The notes under the pieces were generated by a model, which worked only from the letters and a program-made list of their open reading frames with translations, was not told the origin of the DNA and did no database searches. From Chlorobium sp. (lineage in GTDB: Bacteria > Bacteroidota > Chlorobiia > Chlorobiales > Chlorobiaceae), in the NCBI RefSeq assembly GCF_021740465.1, contig NZ_JAIOZR010000015.1, positions 1 to 51,399 of the forward strand: DNA of 51,399 nt, in the 5' to 3' direction. Shown piece by piece: positions 38,437-46,916 of the stretch. The translations under genes and the position numbers were made by a program. How positions within the stretch are numbered: the stretch's first letter is position 1; each line of letters starts with the position of its first letter.

Positions 38437-39825
38437 CTAAAATTTTACCCTGTCTCCAGGCTTGGGAATCGATACCTCCAGCTGCAGCTGTTCTTCGATG
38501 GCGTTCCTGAACGAGACTTTCACCTCCGCATCGCCATGCACCACATACACCTCCGGCCTGTTGCTGAAACCGCCCATCCAGCGCAGCAGATCGGCACGGT
38601 CACCATGAGCCGACAGACCTCCGATGGTATGAATACCCGCGGCTACCTTGTAGCTTCTGCCGTGAATAAAAACCTCCTTTTCTCCGCCCACAAGCTTTCG
38701 CCCGAGCGTTCCGGGAGCCTGATATCCGCTGAAAATCACCCGGCACTCCGGACGATGGATATTGTATTTGAGGTGGTGCAGAATCCTTCCTCCGTTGCAC
38801 ATGCCGCTGCCGGCGATAATAATCGCGCCCTTCCTGATATCGTTGATCTTCCGTGAAGCCTCGACCCGTTCGGTAAAGTGGAGGTTGCCGAGAGGAGGAA
38901 GCCTGGCGGGATTGTTTCTCAATGCAAGGGCTTCCTCGTCGAGCAGGGCGGGGTATCCCCAGTATATCCTGCCTGCCTCGATGGCCATGGGACTGTCGAG
39001 ATAGACCTGCCACTTATCGAGCTCCCATTCCTTGTAATAGGTGGCGAAAAGATAGAGCAGCTCCTGGCTCCGCCCGATTGAAAATGCGGGAATAAGAATA
39101 TTGCCGCACTCCCTGCACGCCGTCCGGAAAATTTCGCCCAGTTCAGCCACGGTGCTTTGAAAATCCCTGTGCAGCCGGTCTCCATAGGTACTCTCAACCA
39201 GAAGTATATCAGCCGTTTCCGGCGTTTCGGGATCCTTGAGCACCGGGCTTTCATACTGGCCGAGGTCCCCGCTGAACACCAGCGTGCGTTTCTCTCCCCC
39301 TTCGGTAATGCGCAGCTCCACCACTGCCGAACCGAGAATATGGCCGGCGTCCAGAAAACGGAGCCTGACGCCCGGCAGAATCTCCTTCATTTCGCCATAC
39401 TCCATGCCTCTCATCCGGGCAACCGCCCTCTCGGCGTCCTCGCGGGTATAGAGCGGTTCGGCATGCCGTTCCTTGCCTGACGCTGCATGACGCCGCCGGA
39501 TATCCGCGTCACGCTCGGCAAGGGCCGCCGAATCGAGCAGCAGCACCAGCGAAAGATCGATGGTAGCATGCTGGGTATAGACCGGACCGCTGAAGCCCCG
39601 CTTCACCAGAAGCGGCAGCCGACCCGAATGGTCGATATGGCCGTGGCTGAGCACCACGGCATCGATGTCGGAAGGTTCGAAGGGAAAAAGATCGCGGTTC
39701 AGAGCCTCCTCTTCGGCAGAACCCTGAATCAGACCGCAATCGAGCAGCAGGAGATACCCGGCCGCCCTCAGAATATGGCAGGAACCGGTAACCCGCTCCG
39801 CCGCACCGTAAAACTGAAGTTCCAT
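38437..39825 (-). CDS. beta-CASP metallo-beta-lactamase RNase-like protein
   Basis: The 462-residue protein has the metallo-beta-lactamase motifs (LLLDCGLIQG, LSHGHIDHSGRLP, DAGHILGSA, FSGDLGQ) and the beta-CASP region (IPAFSIGRSQELLY, GSGMCNGGRILHHL, IGGLSAHGDR, VHGDAE), like CPSF-73-type RNA endonucleases/exonucleases. It probably processes or degrades RNA in the cytoplasm; the substrate is unknown. The ATG at 39825 (MELQFYGAAERVTGS) is the family start. Confidence 0.9.
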   Translation of the reverse strand: MELQFYGAAERVTGSCHILRAAGYLLLLDCGLIQGSAEEEALNRDLFPFEPSDIDAVVLSHGHIDHSGRLPLLVKRGFSGPVYTQHATIDLSLVLLLDSAALAERDADIRRRHAASGKERHAEPLYTREDAERAVARMRGMEYGEMKEILPGVRLRFLDAGHILGSAVVELRITEGGEKRTLVFSGDLGQYESPVLKDPETPETADILLVESTYGDRLHRDFQSTVAELGEIFRTACRECGNILIPAFSIGRSQELLYLFATYYKEWELDKWQVYLDSPMAIEAGRIYWGYPALLDEEALALRNNPARLPPLGNLHFTERVEASRKINDIRKGAIIIAGSGMCNGGRILHHLKYNIHRPECRVIFSGYQAPGTLGRKLVGGEKEVFIHGRSYKVAAGIHTIGGLSAHGDRADLLRWMGGFSNRPEVYVVHGDAEVKVSFRNAIEEQLQLEVSIPKPGDRVKF

Positions 39826-39940
39826 AACCCCTCCATCAGGAAAAAATTCAGGAAACTGCGTCCGGCAACAGATGCCCTTACAGTAAAAGATACACTTCAA
39901 ATCACCTTCAACCGACAGATTTGGCACCCTGAAAGCAAGA

Positions 39941-39974
39941 AAAAAAGACCCGCCTCACCGACGGCTCCAGCGGG
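39941..39974 (-). terminator. leftward-facing terminator-like hairpin
   Basis: On the minus strand CCCGC (39974-39970) pairs with GCGGG (39953-39949) across a 16-base loop that can fold further, followed by TCTTTTTTT (39948-39940). It lies upstream of the beta-CASP gene on the same strand, so it would end a transcript that begins before that gene. Confidence 0.6.
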
Positions 39975-40053
39975 ATACTGACCGGTTCGGTGAACTCCCG
40001 ATCGAAACTCGGGAACTCATAGGAAGAGAGCGGTATTTTCATACCCGAACCGT

Positions 40054-40081
40054 CCCGTTGCAAACACGGGTTTTATTTTTT
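40054..40081 (+). terminator. rightward-facing terminator just before cydD
   Basis: CCCGT (40054-40058) pairs with ACGGG (40066-40070), loop of 7, followed by TTTTATTTTTT. It stands 43 bases before the cydD start with no gene on this strand ahead of it, the layout of an attenuator or of a small RNA end. Confidence 0.75.
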
Positions 40082-40123
40082 ACACTGAGAACGGTTTTTT
40101 ATCAAAAACTGTGAGCATGAACC

Positions 40124-41860
40124 ATGAACATTGACCGGCGCCTTTTTCAGCTCCTTCAGGAAGAACGGGCGCCCTTTATCCTTTCTGTCGTCGCCGGCTC
40201 GATTTCTTCGGTAATGCTGATTGGCCAGGCCTTCTGGCTCAGTACCATCATCGACGGCGCATTCATGCAGAAAAAAGGCCTCGGCGAGCTGCTCTCCCCA
40301 ATCGGACTTTTCGCGCTCTTCAGCACACTGCGCATGCTCTTCAACTGGGCCTCTCACGGCGAGGCCAACCGGGGAACGGTTGCCATCCGCAAAAAACTGT
40401 TCAGCCGCCTGACCGGCACCATCGGCTCTCTCGGGCCGGTCTACGCCCGCTCCGTGCAGAGCGGACGGCTCAGCACAACGCTGCTCAAGGGTGTTGAAGC
40501 TCTCGATGCCTACTTCAGCAGCTATATCCCGCAGATCTTTTTAGCCCTTTTCACTCCGCTCCTGATACTCGCGGCCATCTTTCCCGGCGACTGGCTTTCG
40601 GGTCTGATCCTGCTCCTCTCGGCACCGCTCATACCGCTCTTCATGATACTGATCGGAAAAACGGCCAGCGCCATGACCGAAAAGCAGTGGAAAACCATGA
40701 GCAGGATGAGCGGCTACTTCCTCGACGTGCTGCAGGGACTGCCGACACTGAAACTCTTCGCCGAGAGCGAAAGGCAGCGCGACACCATCGAAGAAGCTGG
40801 AGAAACCTTCCGCATGGCCACCATGCGGGTACTGAAAATCGCCTTTCTCTCATCCCTGACGCTCGAACTGGTCGGAACCATCGGCACCGCAATCATCGCC
40901 GTCAGCATCGGGCTTCGGCTGATGGATGGCCAGCTCACTTTCCAGCACGCACTCTTCGTGCTGGTGCTCACCCCCGACTTTTTTCTTCCGCTCCGCCAGC
41001 TCGGCACGAAGTTCCACGCCGGCATGGAAGGGGTCAGTGCATCGAAAGAGATTTTCGAAATCCTCGACCGGTCGCCCGCTCCCTTTCGGGAAACAGCTTC
41101 CTCAGGCGGATCTGCTGCCGAAAAAAGCGCCATTGTCTTTACCGAAGTGACCTGCACCTATCCCGGAGCTTTTCGTCCGGCGCTCGAAGGGATAAGCTTC
41201 GCCATCCCGACAGGAAAAACTACGGCGGTCATCGGGCCGAGCGGGGCGGGAAAAAGTACCCTCGTCAACCTGCTGCTCCGCTTTCAGGAGCCCGCCGAAG
41301 GCTCCCTAACCATCGACGGGCGTCCGATACACGACACGCCCCTGGCCCGCTGGCACGAGAAAATATCCTGGGTTCCGCAGCATCCGACACTCTTCAACGC
41401 CACCCTCAGGGAGAACATTCTTCTGGCTCGACACGATGCCTCCCCTGAGGAGCTGCAGGGCGCGATGGAACAGACCGGGCTTTCGGAATTCGTAGCATCG
41501 CTGCCCGATGGGCTCGACACCATGATCGGCGAACAGGGCGCGCGGCTGAGCGGCGGAGAGGCCCAGCGGGTCGCGCTTGCTCGGGCCTTCATCAAGAACG
41601 CCCCGTTTCTGGTGCTCGACGAACCCACATCGCACACCGATCCCGAGCTCGAAACGGCACTGCGCTCATCCATGGAAGCCCTTATGCAAGGGCGCACGAC
41701 AGTAATCATCGCACACCGGCTCGAAACCATACAGTCGGCCGATCAGATCGTGGTGCTCAACGAAGGAAAACTCGTCCGTTGCGGCACGCACGACGAACTG
41801 CTCGCCGCAGGAGGCTTTTACCGCGATGCCATGCGCCTGCAGCAGGAGGAAGCCGCATGA
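40124..41860 (+). CDS. cydD: thiol reductant ABC exporter subunit CydD
   Basis: One half of the CydDC heterodimer, which exports glutathione/cysteine-type thiols or handles haem and is required to assemble cytochrome bd. The 578-residue protein has about six helices (about 1-310) and an ATPase domain: Walker A GPSGAGKST, Q-loop, signature LSGGEAQ and Walker B LVLDEPTSHTD. It is coupled to cydC by ATGA. The cydAB genes it serves are 12.5 kb upstream. Confidence 0.93.
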   Translation: MNIDRRLFQLLQEERAPFILSVVAGSISSVMLIGQAFWLSTIIDGAFMQKKGLGELLSPIGLFALFSTLRMLFNWASHGEANRGTVAIRKKLFSRLTGTIGSLGPVYARSVQSGRLSTTLLKGVEALDAYFSSYIPQIFLALFTPLLILAAIFPGDWLSGLILLLSAPLIPLFMILIGKTASAMTEKQWKTMSRMSGYFLDVLQGLPTLKLFAESERQRDTIEEAGETFRMATMRVLKIAFLSSLTLELVGTIGTAIIAVSIGLRLMDGQLTFQHALFVLVLTPDFFLPLRQLGTKFHAGMEGVSASKEIFEILDRSPAPFRETASSGGSAAEKSAIVFTEVTCTYPGAFRPALEGISFAIPTGKTTAVIGPSGAGKSTLVNLLLRFQEPAEGSLTIDGRPIHDTPLARWHEKISWVPQHPTLFNATLRENILLARHDASPEELQGAMEQTGLSEFVASLPDGLDTMIGEQGARLSGGEAQRVALARAFIKNAPFLVLDEPTSHTDPELETALRSSMEALMQGRTTVIIAHRLETIQSADQIVVLNEGKLVRCGTHDELLAAGGFYRDAMRLQQEEAA

Positions 41861-43578
41861 AAACATTCCTTCGCCTCGCGGCTCTTGTCAAGCCTTACTT
41901 CTGGTGGATGGCGCTTGTCGCATTCATCGGGTTCGCCACGACCGGAAGCGGCATAGGCCTGCTCATGACCTCCGGCTACATCATCGCCAAAGCCGCCCTG
42001 CAGCCGCCGATGAGCGCCCTGCATCTCGGCATCGCAGGCGTCCGGTTTTTCGGCCTTGCACGCGGAATGCTGCGCTACGCCGAACGGCTGCTTTCGCACG
42101 ACACAACCTTCAGGATTCTCACGAAACTGCGCCTCTGGTTCTACGACGCAATCGAACCGCTCGCTCCCGCACGCCTCATGCACTTCAGAAGCGGAGACCT
42201 GCTGCAGAGGGTCGTAGACGACATCCAGAGCCTCGAAAACATCTACACGCGGGTTCTCGCTCCTCCGCTGACCGCCCTGTTTGTATCGGCGCTGATGTGG
42301 TTCCTTCTCGGCACCTACTCCCTCGGGGCATCGCTTCTGATCCTTTTTTTCCACCTGCTTGCCGGTATCGGCGTGCCTCTGCTCGCCATGCGCCTCAGCC
42401 GCGGCGTCTCCGTCGGCATCATGAAAGAGAAAACCGCCCAGCAGCTGCTCGCCCTCGACCTCTTTCAGGGCATCGGGGAGCTACAGATTTACGGAAAGCT
42501 TCCGGAACACCTTGAAGCGATGCGCACCGCCGAAGAGACCAAGCTCCGGCTGCAGCGGAAAAACGCCCTGATAGACGGGCTGCACGAATCGCTTACCGGC
42601 CTGCTCATGAACGGCGCGGTCGTGGCCATCCTCTGGGCGCTCGTTCCGGCCATCTCCACGCCGGGCATGAACGGCATCTCCCTCACGATCGTCACGCTCG
42701 CTGTCATGGCTTCGTTCGAACCCTTTCTTCCGCTACCGGCATCGCTGAAGCACCTCGAAGCCGACACGCACGCCGGAGAGCGGCTGTTCGAAATTCTCGA
42801 TGCCAAACCCGAAACCACAACACCGGCAGCTCCCCTGCCCTTCCCGAAAGAGCCTGCCATACGTGCCGAAAACCTCAGTTTCAGCTATCCGGGAAGCACG
42901 GCGAAAACCCTCGACGGGATCTCTTTTGCGGCTCTTCCAGGAGAGCACATCGCCATCGTTGGCCCGAGCGGAGCGGGCAAATCGACCATCACCGCACTCC
43001 TGATGCGCTTCTGGAACACGCCCGAAGGAAGCCTCACCATCGGAGGGGCAGACATCGAACGGTTCGACCCCGAAGAGCTTCGGCGCAATATGGCACTCGT
43101 CTCGCAGCGCACCTACCTGTTCGCCCGGACCATCCGCGAAAACCTGCTGCTTGCCCGGCCGGAAGCAACCGACCAGGAGCTGAAAAAAGCCCTCACCGCC
43201 GCCGGGCTCGGCCACTTCTCTTCGAAGCTCGACGAATGGAGCGGCCAGCACGGTATGAAACTCAGCGGAGGAGAACGGCAGCGCATTGCCATCGCCCGTA
43301 TGGTGCTGCAGAACGCTCCGGTCATGATTCTCGACGAAGCCACCGCGAACCTCGACGGCGTCACCGAAAAAGAGGTAACCGAAACCCTCGCCACCCTCGG
43401 CAAAGGCAAAACCATGATCACCATCACCCACCGCCTCAAGGCGATGGATCAGTACGACGCCATCGTTGTACTCGATAAAGGAAAAATTGCCGAACAGGGC
43501 CGCCATGAAGAACTCATGCAGGGAAAAGGGCTGTATCGGAGAATGTGGGAGCTGCAGCACACGACGGAACTGGTGTAG
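41857..43578 (+). CDS. cydC: thiol reductant ABC exporter subunit CydC
   Basis: The second half-transporter, 573 residues, with an N-terminal membrane domain (GSGIGLLMTSGYIIAKAA, typical of CydC, and RYAERLLSHD) and an ATPase domain: GPSGAGKST, LSGGERQ and DEATANLD. The start at MKTFLRLAAL overlaps the cydD stop; an open extension into cydD was rejected. The 362 bases after it contain only a decayed DUF486 gene. Confidence 0.94.
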   Translation: MKTFLRLAALVKPYFWWMALVAFIGFATTGSGIGLLMTSGYIIAKAALQPPMSALHLGIAGVRFFGLARGMLRYAERLLSHDTTFRILTKLRLWFYDAIEPLAPARLMHFRSGDLLQRVVDDIQSLENIYTRVLAPPLTALFVSALMWFLLGTYSLGASLLILFFHLLAGIGVPLLAMRLSRGVSVGIMKEKTAQQLLALDLFQGIGELQIYGKLPEHLEAMRTAEETKLRLQRKNALIDGLHESLTGLLMNGAVVAILWALVPAISTPGMNGISLTIVTLAVMASFEPFLPLPASLKHLEADTHAGERLFEILDAKPETTTPAAPLPFPKEPAIRAENLSFSYPGSTAKTLDGISFAALPGEHIAIVGPSGAGKSTITALLMRFWNTPEGSLTIGGADIERFDPEELRRNMALVSQRTYLFARTIRENLLLARPEATDQELKKALTAAGLGHFSSKLDEWSGQHGMKLSGGERQRIAIARMVLQNAPVMILDEATANLDGVTEKEVTETLATLGKGKTMITITHRLKAMDQYDAIVVLDKGKIAEQGRHEELMQGKGLYRRMWELQHTTELV

Positions 43579-43619
43579 GGCGAAAACATTTGCCCCTCTG
43601 AATGCCTGAAAATCACATG

Positions 43620-43738
43620 GAGTCGCGAAAAATCCAGCACAGCCTGAACCAGCGGCTTGTGCTGCATATTTTTCAGGTGCCCATACCAGGCATAAGTCAT
43701 GAAAATATTGGAAGCAAGCAGCAGAACGACGTTTTCAT
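43620..43738 (-). pseudogene. DUF486 family gene remnant
   Basis: On the minus strand a frame reads VVLLLASNIFMTYAWYGHLK, then HKPLVQAVL, the N-terminal helix of the DUF486 small membrane protein family. The ATG at 43738 (MKT..) is out of frame with it by one base, and similarity stops after about 40 residues at cydC, so most of the protein is missing. It is a 5'-frameshifted, 3'-truncated relic. Confidence 0.7.
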
Positions 43739-43940
43739 AAACGTGTTTTTTATTCGTAACGGGTAATTCTTTCTATGCAGGGTATCCCGACGGAGAAGAA
43801 CTTATAAAAATCGGAGAAAAATCAGGAGGCCGGACAAGAAAAAGCGACGGAAATTGACTGCCACCCGAATATATCTTGGATACCGTCAGTAAGATTTTTA
43901 TACTTCAGTAGGATTTTATGAACATATAGAAAACGGAAAA

Positions 43941-44195
43941 ATGGTAAAAGTAAGAGTCCGTCAAAAAAACCAGATCACCATCCCGCTTCGCATAGCTGAA
44001 GCTGCCAATATAAAGCAGGACGACATGCTTGAAATAAACTATGCCAACGGCGTGGTTACCTTGATGCCGCATGGAAGAAAAGAACGAAAACGGTCGGTAA
44101 TGGATTATTCCGGAATCGCAAGAGGCGTCTGGGGAGAAACGATTGCGGAAATCGATGAGGAGCTGCAGCGAGAGAGGGAGTCATGGGAAAGGTAG
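43941..44195 (+). CDS. AbrB/MazE-type antitoxin
   Basis: This 84-residue protein begins with an AbrB/SpoVT swapped-hairpin DNA-binding domain (VRVRQKNQITIPLRIAEAANIKQDDMLEI) and ends in a charged helix (EIDEELQRERESWER) likely to wrap the toxin. It overlaps the PIN toxin gene by 13 bases. The pair should autorepress from the AT-rich region upstream (43760-43940), as related systems do. Confidence 0.88.
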   Translation: MVKVRVRQKNQITIPLRIAEAANIKQDDMLEINYANGVVTLMPHGRKERKRSVMDYSGIARGVWGETIAEIDEELQRERESWER

Positions 44196-44638
44196 AAGCT
44201 GCCATCAGCCGGATGAACGGGCACAGGGTTTATCTCGATACCAATATTTTCGTCTACTTCCTCGACAGGAACCCCGACTTTTTCCGGATCGTCAGTCCCA
44301 TCGTTCAGGCTGTCGATGCAGGCAGAATAATCGGGGTTACCGGCGATACCGCTATCGCGGAAACGCTGGTGAAACCCTATCGAACGGGAAACCTTGAACT
44401 CGTTTCAGCCGTCAAGGGATTTTTCAGCACTGAAGGGTTCCTGTCGGTTCAGACGCATGAGCGGGAAACCTTCGACCTTGCAGCTCAACTCAGGGCACAA
44501 CGGGGCATGAAATTCATCGATGCATTGCATTACGCAACGGCAATCCGCTCTGGCTGCACCTTTTTCGTCACGAACGATCTTGCCATCCAGTCCGACCATA
44601 TCATCGAGGTCATCTCACTGAAAGCACTCCATGGCTGA
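44183..44638 (+). CDS. PIN-domain toxin (VapC-like RNase)
   Basis: This 151-residue PIN domain carries the acidic active-site set D19 (VYLDTNIF), E60 (AIAETLV), D113 (FIDALHYATA) and D132 (VTNDL), so it is probably an active Mg2+-dependent ribonuclease that cuts tRNA or rRNA when the antitoxin is lost. It overlaps the AbrB antitoxin gene and forms a type II toxin-antitoxin operon with it. Confidence 0.9.
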   Translation: MGKVEAAISRMNGHRVYLDTNIFVYFLDRNPDFFRIVSPIVQAVDAGRIIGVTGDTAIAETLVKPYRTGNLELVSAVKGFFSTEGFLSVQTHERETFDLAAQLRAQRGMKFIDALHYATAIRSGCTFFVTNDLAIQSDHIIEVISLKALHG

Positions 44639-44689
44639 TTGCGGATAAGCGGCCACAAGCCTCCCATGCCTTAAATAAGAAGCATCCGT

Positions 44690-44866
44690 TTATTCCTCCT
44701 CACTGCCGTCACCGGTGCCATTGCAGGAGCCGCACTTCTCGACAACCTGACCCTGCGTAGAGCATTTCCTGCAGTCCTTTCCGTTTACCTGCCCGGTACC
44801 GCTGCATTTACTGCATTCCACGAGCACCTTGCCGGTTCCGCCGCACGTGCCACACTCCTTTTTCAT
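44690..44866 (-). CDS. small CxxC zinc-finger protein (DnaJ-like)
   Basis: The 58-residue product is almost wholly four CxxC motifs: CGTCGGTGK, CSKCSGTGQ, CRKCS and CGSCNGTG, the spacing of the DnaJ zinc-binding region, ending in an acidic tail (GDGSEEE). It has no J domain. The ATG at 44866 has a strong GGGAG site and a promoter upstream; the longer open frame upstream is rejected. It could be a free chaperone-like or redox zinc ribbon; function is unknown. Confidence 0.8.
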   Translation of the reverse strand: MKKECGTCGGTGKVLVECSKCSGTGQVNGKDCRKCSTQGQVVEKCGSCNGTGDGSEEE

Positions 44867-44887
44867 TATGCACTCCCTCTCTTTACT

Positions 44888-44916
44888 GTTTGAGTTAATC
44901 CAATGCCCCTTGTCAA
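44888..44916 (-). promoter_or_regulatory. putative promoter of the CxxC protein gene
   Basis: On the minus strand a perfect -35 TTGACA (44916-44911) is followed after 17 bases by a weak -10, TCAAAC (44893-44888), 21 bases before the start codon. Assigned by pattern only. Confidence 0.4.
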
Positions 44917-45038
44917 TGCTGAATATACTGATAAGCGTACCTGTGCGGCATTCGCATCCCGCAAATAATGCCGACCTGCATGTTCGTTTGCGGATCAAGG
45001 TTATATAATGGTTCTGCATTGAGTGGGAGACGGCACGT

Positions 45039-45251
45039 TCATTTCGTTGCCGACAGGTTGATCCGCCTGAAAGTTTCGAAGCAGCGGCCGTCTGGCTGCA
45101 GGGTTTCACCGATCATGCACTGGACGACAACATCGCGAAATTCCGAACGTTTTTCTTCAGGCAGGTTCGGCAGCAGCGGCACAACACTCTCCAGCGCAGC
45201 CTTTGTTCTCTGCAAAAAATTCCGGTTTGAACTGATTCCGTGAATGGGCGT
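45039..45251 (-). other. short open stretch, possible gene fragment
   Basis: The minus strand reads 70 residues without stop, including ALESVVPLLPNLPEEKRSEF and CMIGETLQPDGRC, which looks protein-like, but there is no ATG at its head and I do not recognise it. It follows directly after the stop of the flavin reductase remnant in the same frame. It may be a decayed gene. Confidence 0.3.
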
Positions 45252-45340
45252 TCACGAACGATATGGAAATCCGTCGAAGTTCTTGAAGCCAAAATGACAA
45301 GTAATCGAATTGATACTTTTTCCCCTATTGTATCTGCATC

Positions 45341-45452
45341 CCTCCCCCCCAAATACTTCCCGCAGCACTTTTTCGATGGAAAACGCATCTGCAGGACGCT
45401 GCCCCTCACCGTGATATGCTCTAAGGGCGGTATCATAGATGAGGTGGGCATG
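45341..45452 (-). pseudogene. flavin reductase C-terminal remnant
   Basis: The minus strand encodes LIYDTALRAYHGEGQRPADAFSIEKVL, clearly related to the last 30 residues of the intact flavin reductase at 46917 (LIYDTARRGYHGVGPRLGDAFSVGKTL). The rest of the protein is missing: upstream sequence shows a 12-bp tandem duplication (45465-45488) and then the Fic gene promoter region. No own start codon. Confidence 0.75.
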
Positions 45453-45553
45453 GGAGTTACTGCAGATCGGCAAAAAGATCGGCAAAAAAGCCTTTATAAA
45501 ACAGAATAACTTATTTTATATTATAGGTAAAATCACTACGAAAGACCGGCAAA

Positions 45554-46753
45554 ATGATCATCGAGGCACCACAAAGAATCGAGCCATGTATTCCTGACAC
45601 CCTTCTCCCGGAGATTGTCGATCGCGTGGCAACACTCTCGGATGCGGCTGCACGTCTTGGCGGACGGCTCCAATCCCGGACCGCAGCGAATCTTGCCGAT
45701 CTGGTAAGGATCATGAACTGCTACTACTCCAACCTTATCGAAGGCCACAATACCAGGCCATATGACATCGAACAGGCATTGCAAAAAAAATTCGATGCCG
45801 GTGATCCTGAAAAAAGAAACCTCCAGATGGAAGCTGTGGCCCATATCCGGCTGCAGAAAAAAATCGACGATCTACACGCATCCGGCAAACTTCCCGAGCC
45901 CTCCTCGGTCGAATTCATCACCTGGCTTCACCGTGAATTTTATCGTGACCTGCCTGAATCGATGCTTGTTCTCGAAAAAAATGGCAAGACAATCCGCATG
46001 ATACCCGGGGAATTCCGTCACCTTCCGCTGCACGACGTAGCTGTCGCCCGGCATTTGCCCCCTTCGAGTGCCGTTGTTGCTTCGTTTATGGGTTACTTCG
46101 AAACGCGATTCGATTCCGGCGCTATGGGAAGAGGCATGCAGCTTGCCGCCATGGCCTCGGCGCACCACCGGTTCAATTACATCCATCCGTTCCCCGACGG
46201 AAATGGCCGTGTAAGCCGCCTGATGAGTCACGCAATGGCGTTGAAAGCCGGTATTGGCACCCACGGCCTCTGGTCCGTATCAAGGGGACTTGCTCGTGGC
46301 ATAAGCACTCCCGGAGACTATATGAGCATGATGGATATGGCGGATATGCCGCGCCAGGGCGACCTTGACGGCAGGGGAAATCTTTCACTCAAAGCGCTCA
46401 ACAGCTTTATCGGCTGGTTTCTCGACATCTGCATCGACCAGATAACCTTCATGCGGCAACTCTTTGATCTCGACAGCCTCTCTGCGCGATTGTCGAAATA
46501 TTGCGACGAACAGGAATGGAAACCGGAAGCCTTCACCCTTCTGGAAATGGTGCTCATAAAGGGCGAAATCTCCCGAGGTGATGCCAGCCGCATCACCGGT
46601 CTAAAGGAACGGACGGCAAGAACCATGCTGTCGTCACTGCTCGAAAAAGGCATTCTCGGATCGGACTCACCAAAAGGGCCGGTATCACTCCGCTTTCCGG
46701 CAGAATCCCTCGACCGTCTTTTTCCTAATCTCTTCCCTGCCCAAACGCTCTGA
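45554..46753 (+). CDS. Fic family protein (AMPylase-type)
   Basis: Fic proteins transfer AMP (or another nucleotide part) to a target protein. The 399-residue product has the full active-site motif [12 protein letters not shown] starting at H211, and an N-terminal inhibitory helix with S59-NLI-E63-G64, the (S/T)xxxE(G/N) motif that blocks ATP in autoinhibited Fic proteins. A winged-helix-like region follows (about 320-390, [30 protein letters not shown]). It is monocistronic with an AT-rich upstream region. Targets are unknown. Confidence 0.92.
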   Translation: MIIEAPQRIEPCIPDTLLPEIVDRVATLSDAAARLGGRLQSRTAANLADLVRIMNCYYSNLIEGHNTRPYDIEQALQKKFDAGDPEKRNLQMEAVAHIRLQKKIDDLHASGKLPEPSSVEFITWLHREFYRDLPESMLVLEKNGKTIRMIPGEFRHLPLHDVAVARHLPPSSAVVASFMGYFETRFDSGAMGRGMQLAAMASAHHRFNYIHPFPDGNGRVSRLMSHAMALKAGIGTHGLWSVSRGLARGISTPGDYMSMMDMADMPRQGDLDGRGNLSLKALNSFIGWFLDICIDQITFMRQLFDLDSLSARLSKYCDEQEWKPEAFTLLEMVLIKGEISRGDASRITGLKERTARTMLSSLLEKGILGSDSPKGPVSLRFPAESLDRLFPNLFPAQTL

Positions 46754-46916
46754 TACAGCAAATCCGATACAGGGCATGGTTACTGACACAGTCACTTTTT
46801 CAAAAAATTCCGCAGGAAAATCCACCCGCCAAAACTGCCTGAGTGTAGCACTGCAGACTCAAAAGGCTACCTGGTTGTAAGCACATCCAAAGCTTTCAAT
46901 TATTCCTCAAATACCG

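Larger units (their letters stand above)
39941..40081. ncRNA. candidate structured RNA / leader upstream of cydD
   Basis: The 298-bp gap holds nested structure. CGGTTCGG (39983-39990) pairs perfectly with CCGAACCG (40045-40052), closing a core that contains hairpin TCCCGA (39996-40001)/TCGGGA (40009-40014) and GGTAT (40032-40036)/ATACC (40041-40045). A hairpin with a T-run lies on each side, each oriented to stop transcription leaving the core. The strand cannot be settled. It could be a cydDC leader attenuator, a free small RNA, or the known Chlorobi-1 motif, described as two hairpins plus terminator. Confidence 0.45.

Noticed and set aside
43449-43700. 83-residue minus-strand frame as an intact gene
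   Set aside because: Only its first 30 residues resemble DUF486; the rest is antisense to cydC. Treated as a pseudogene.
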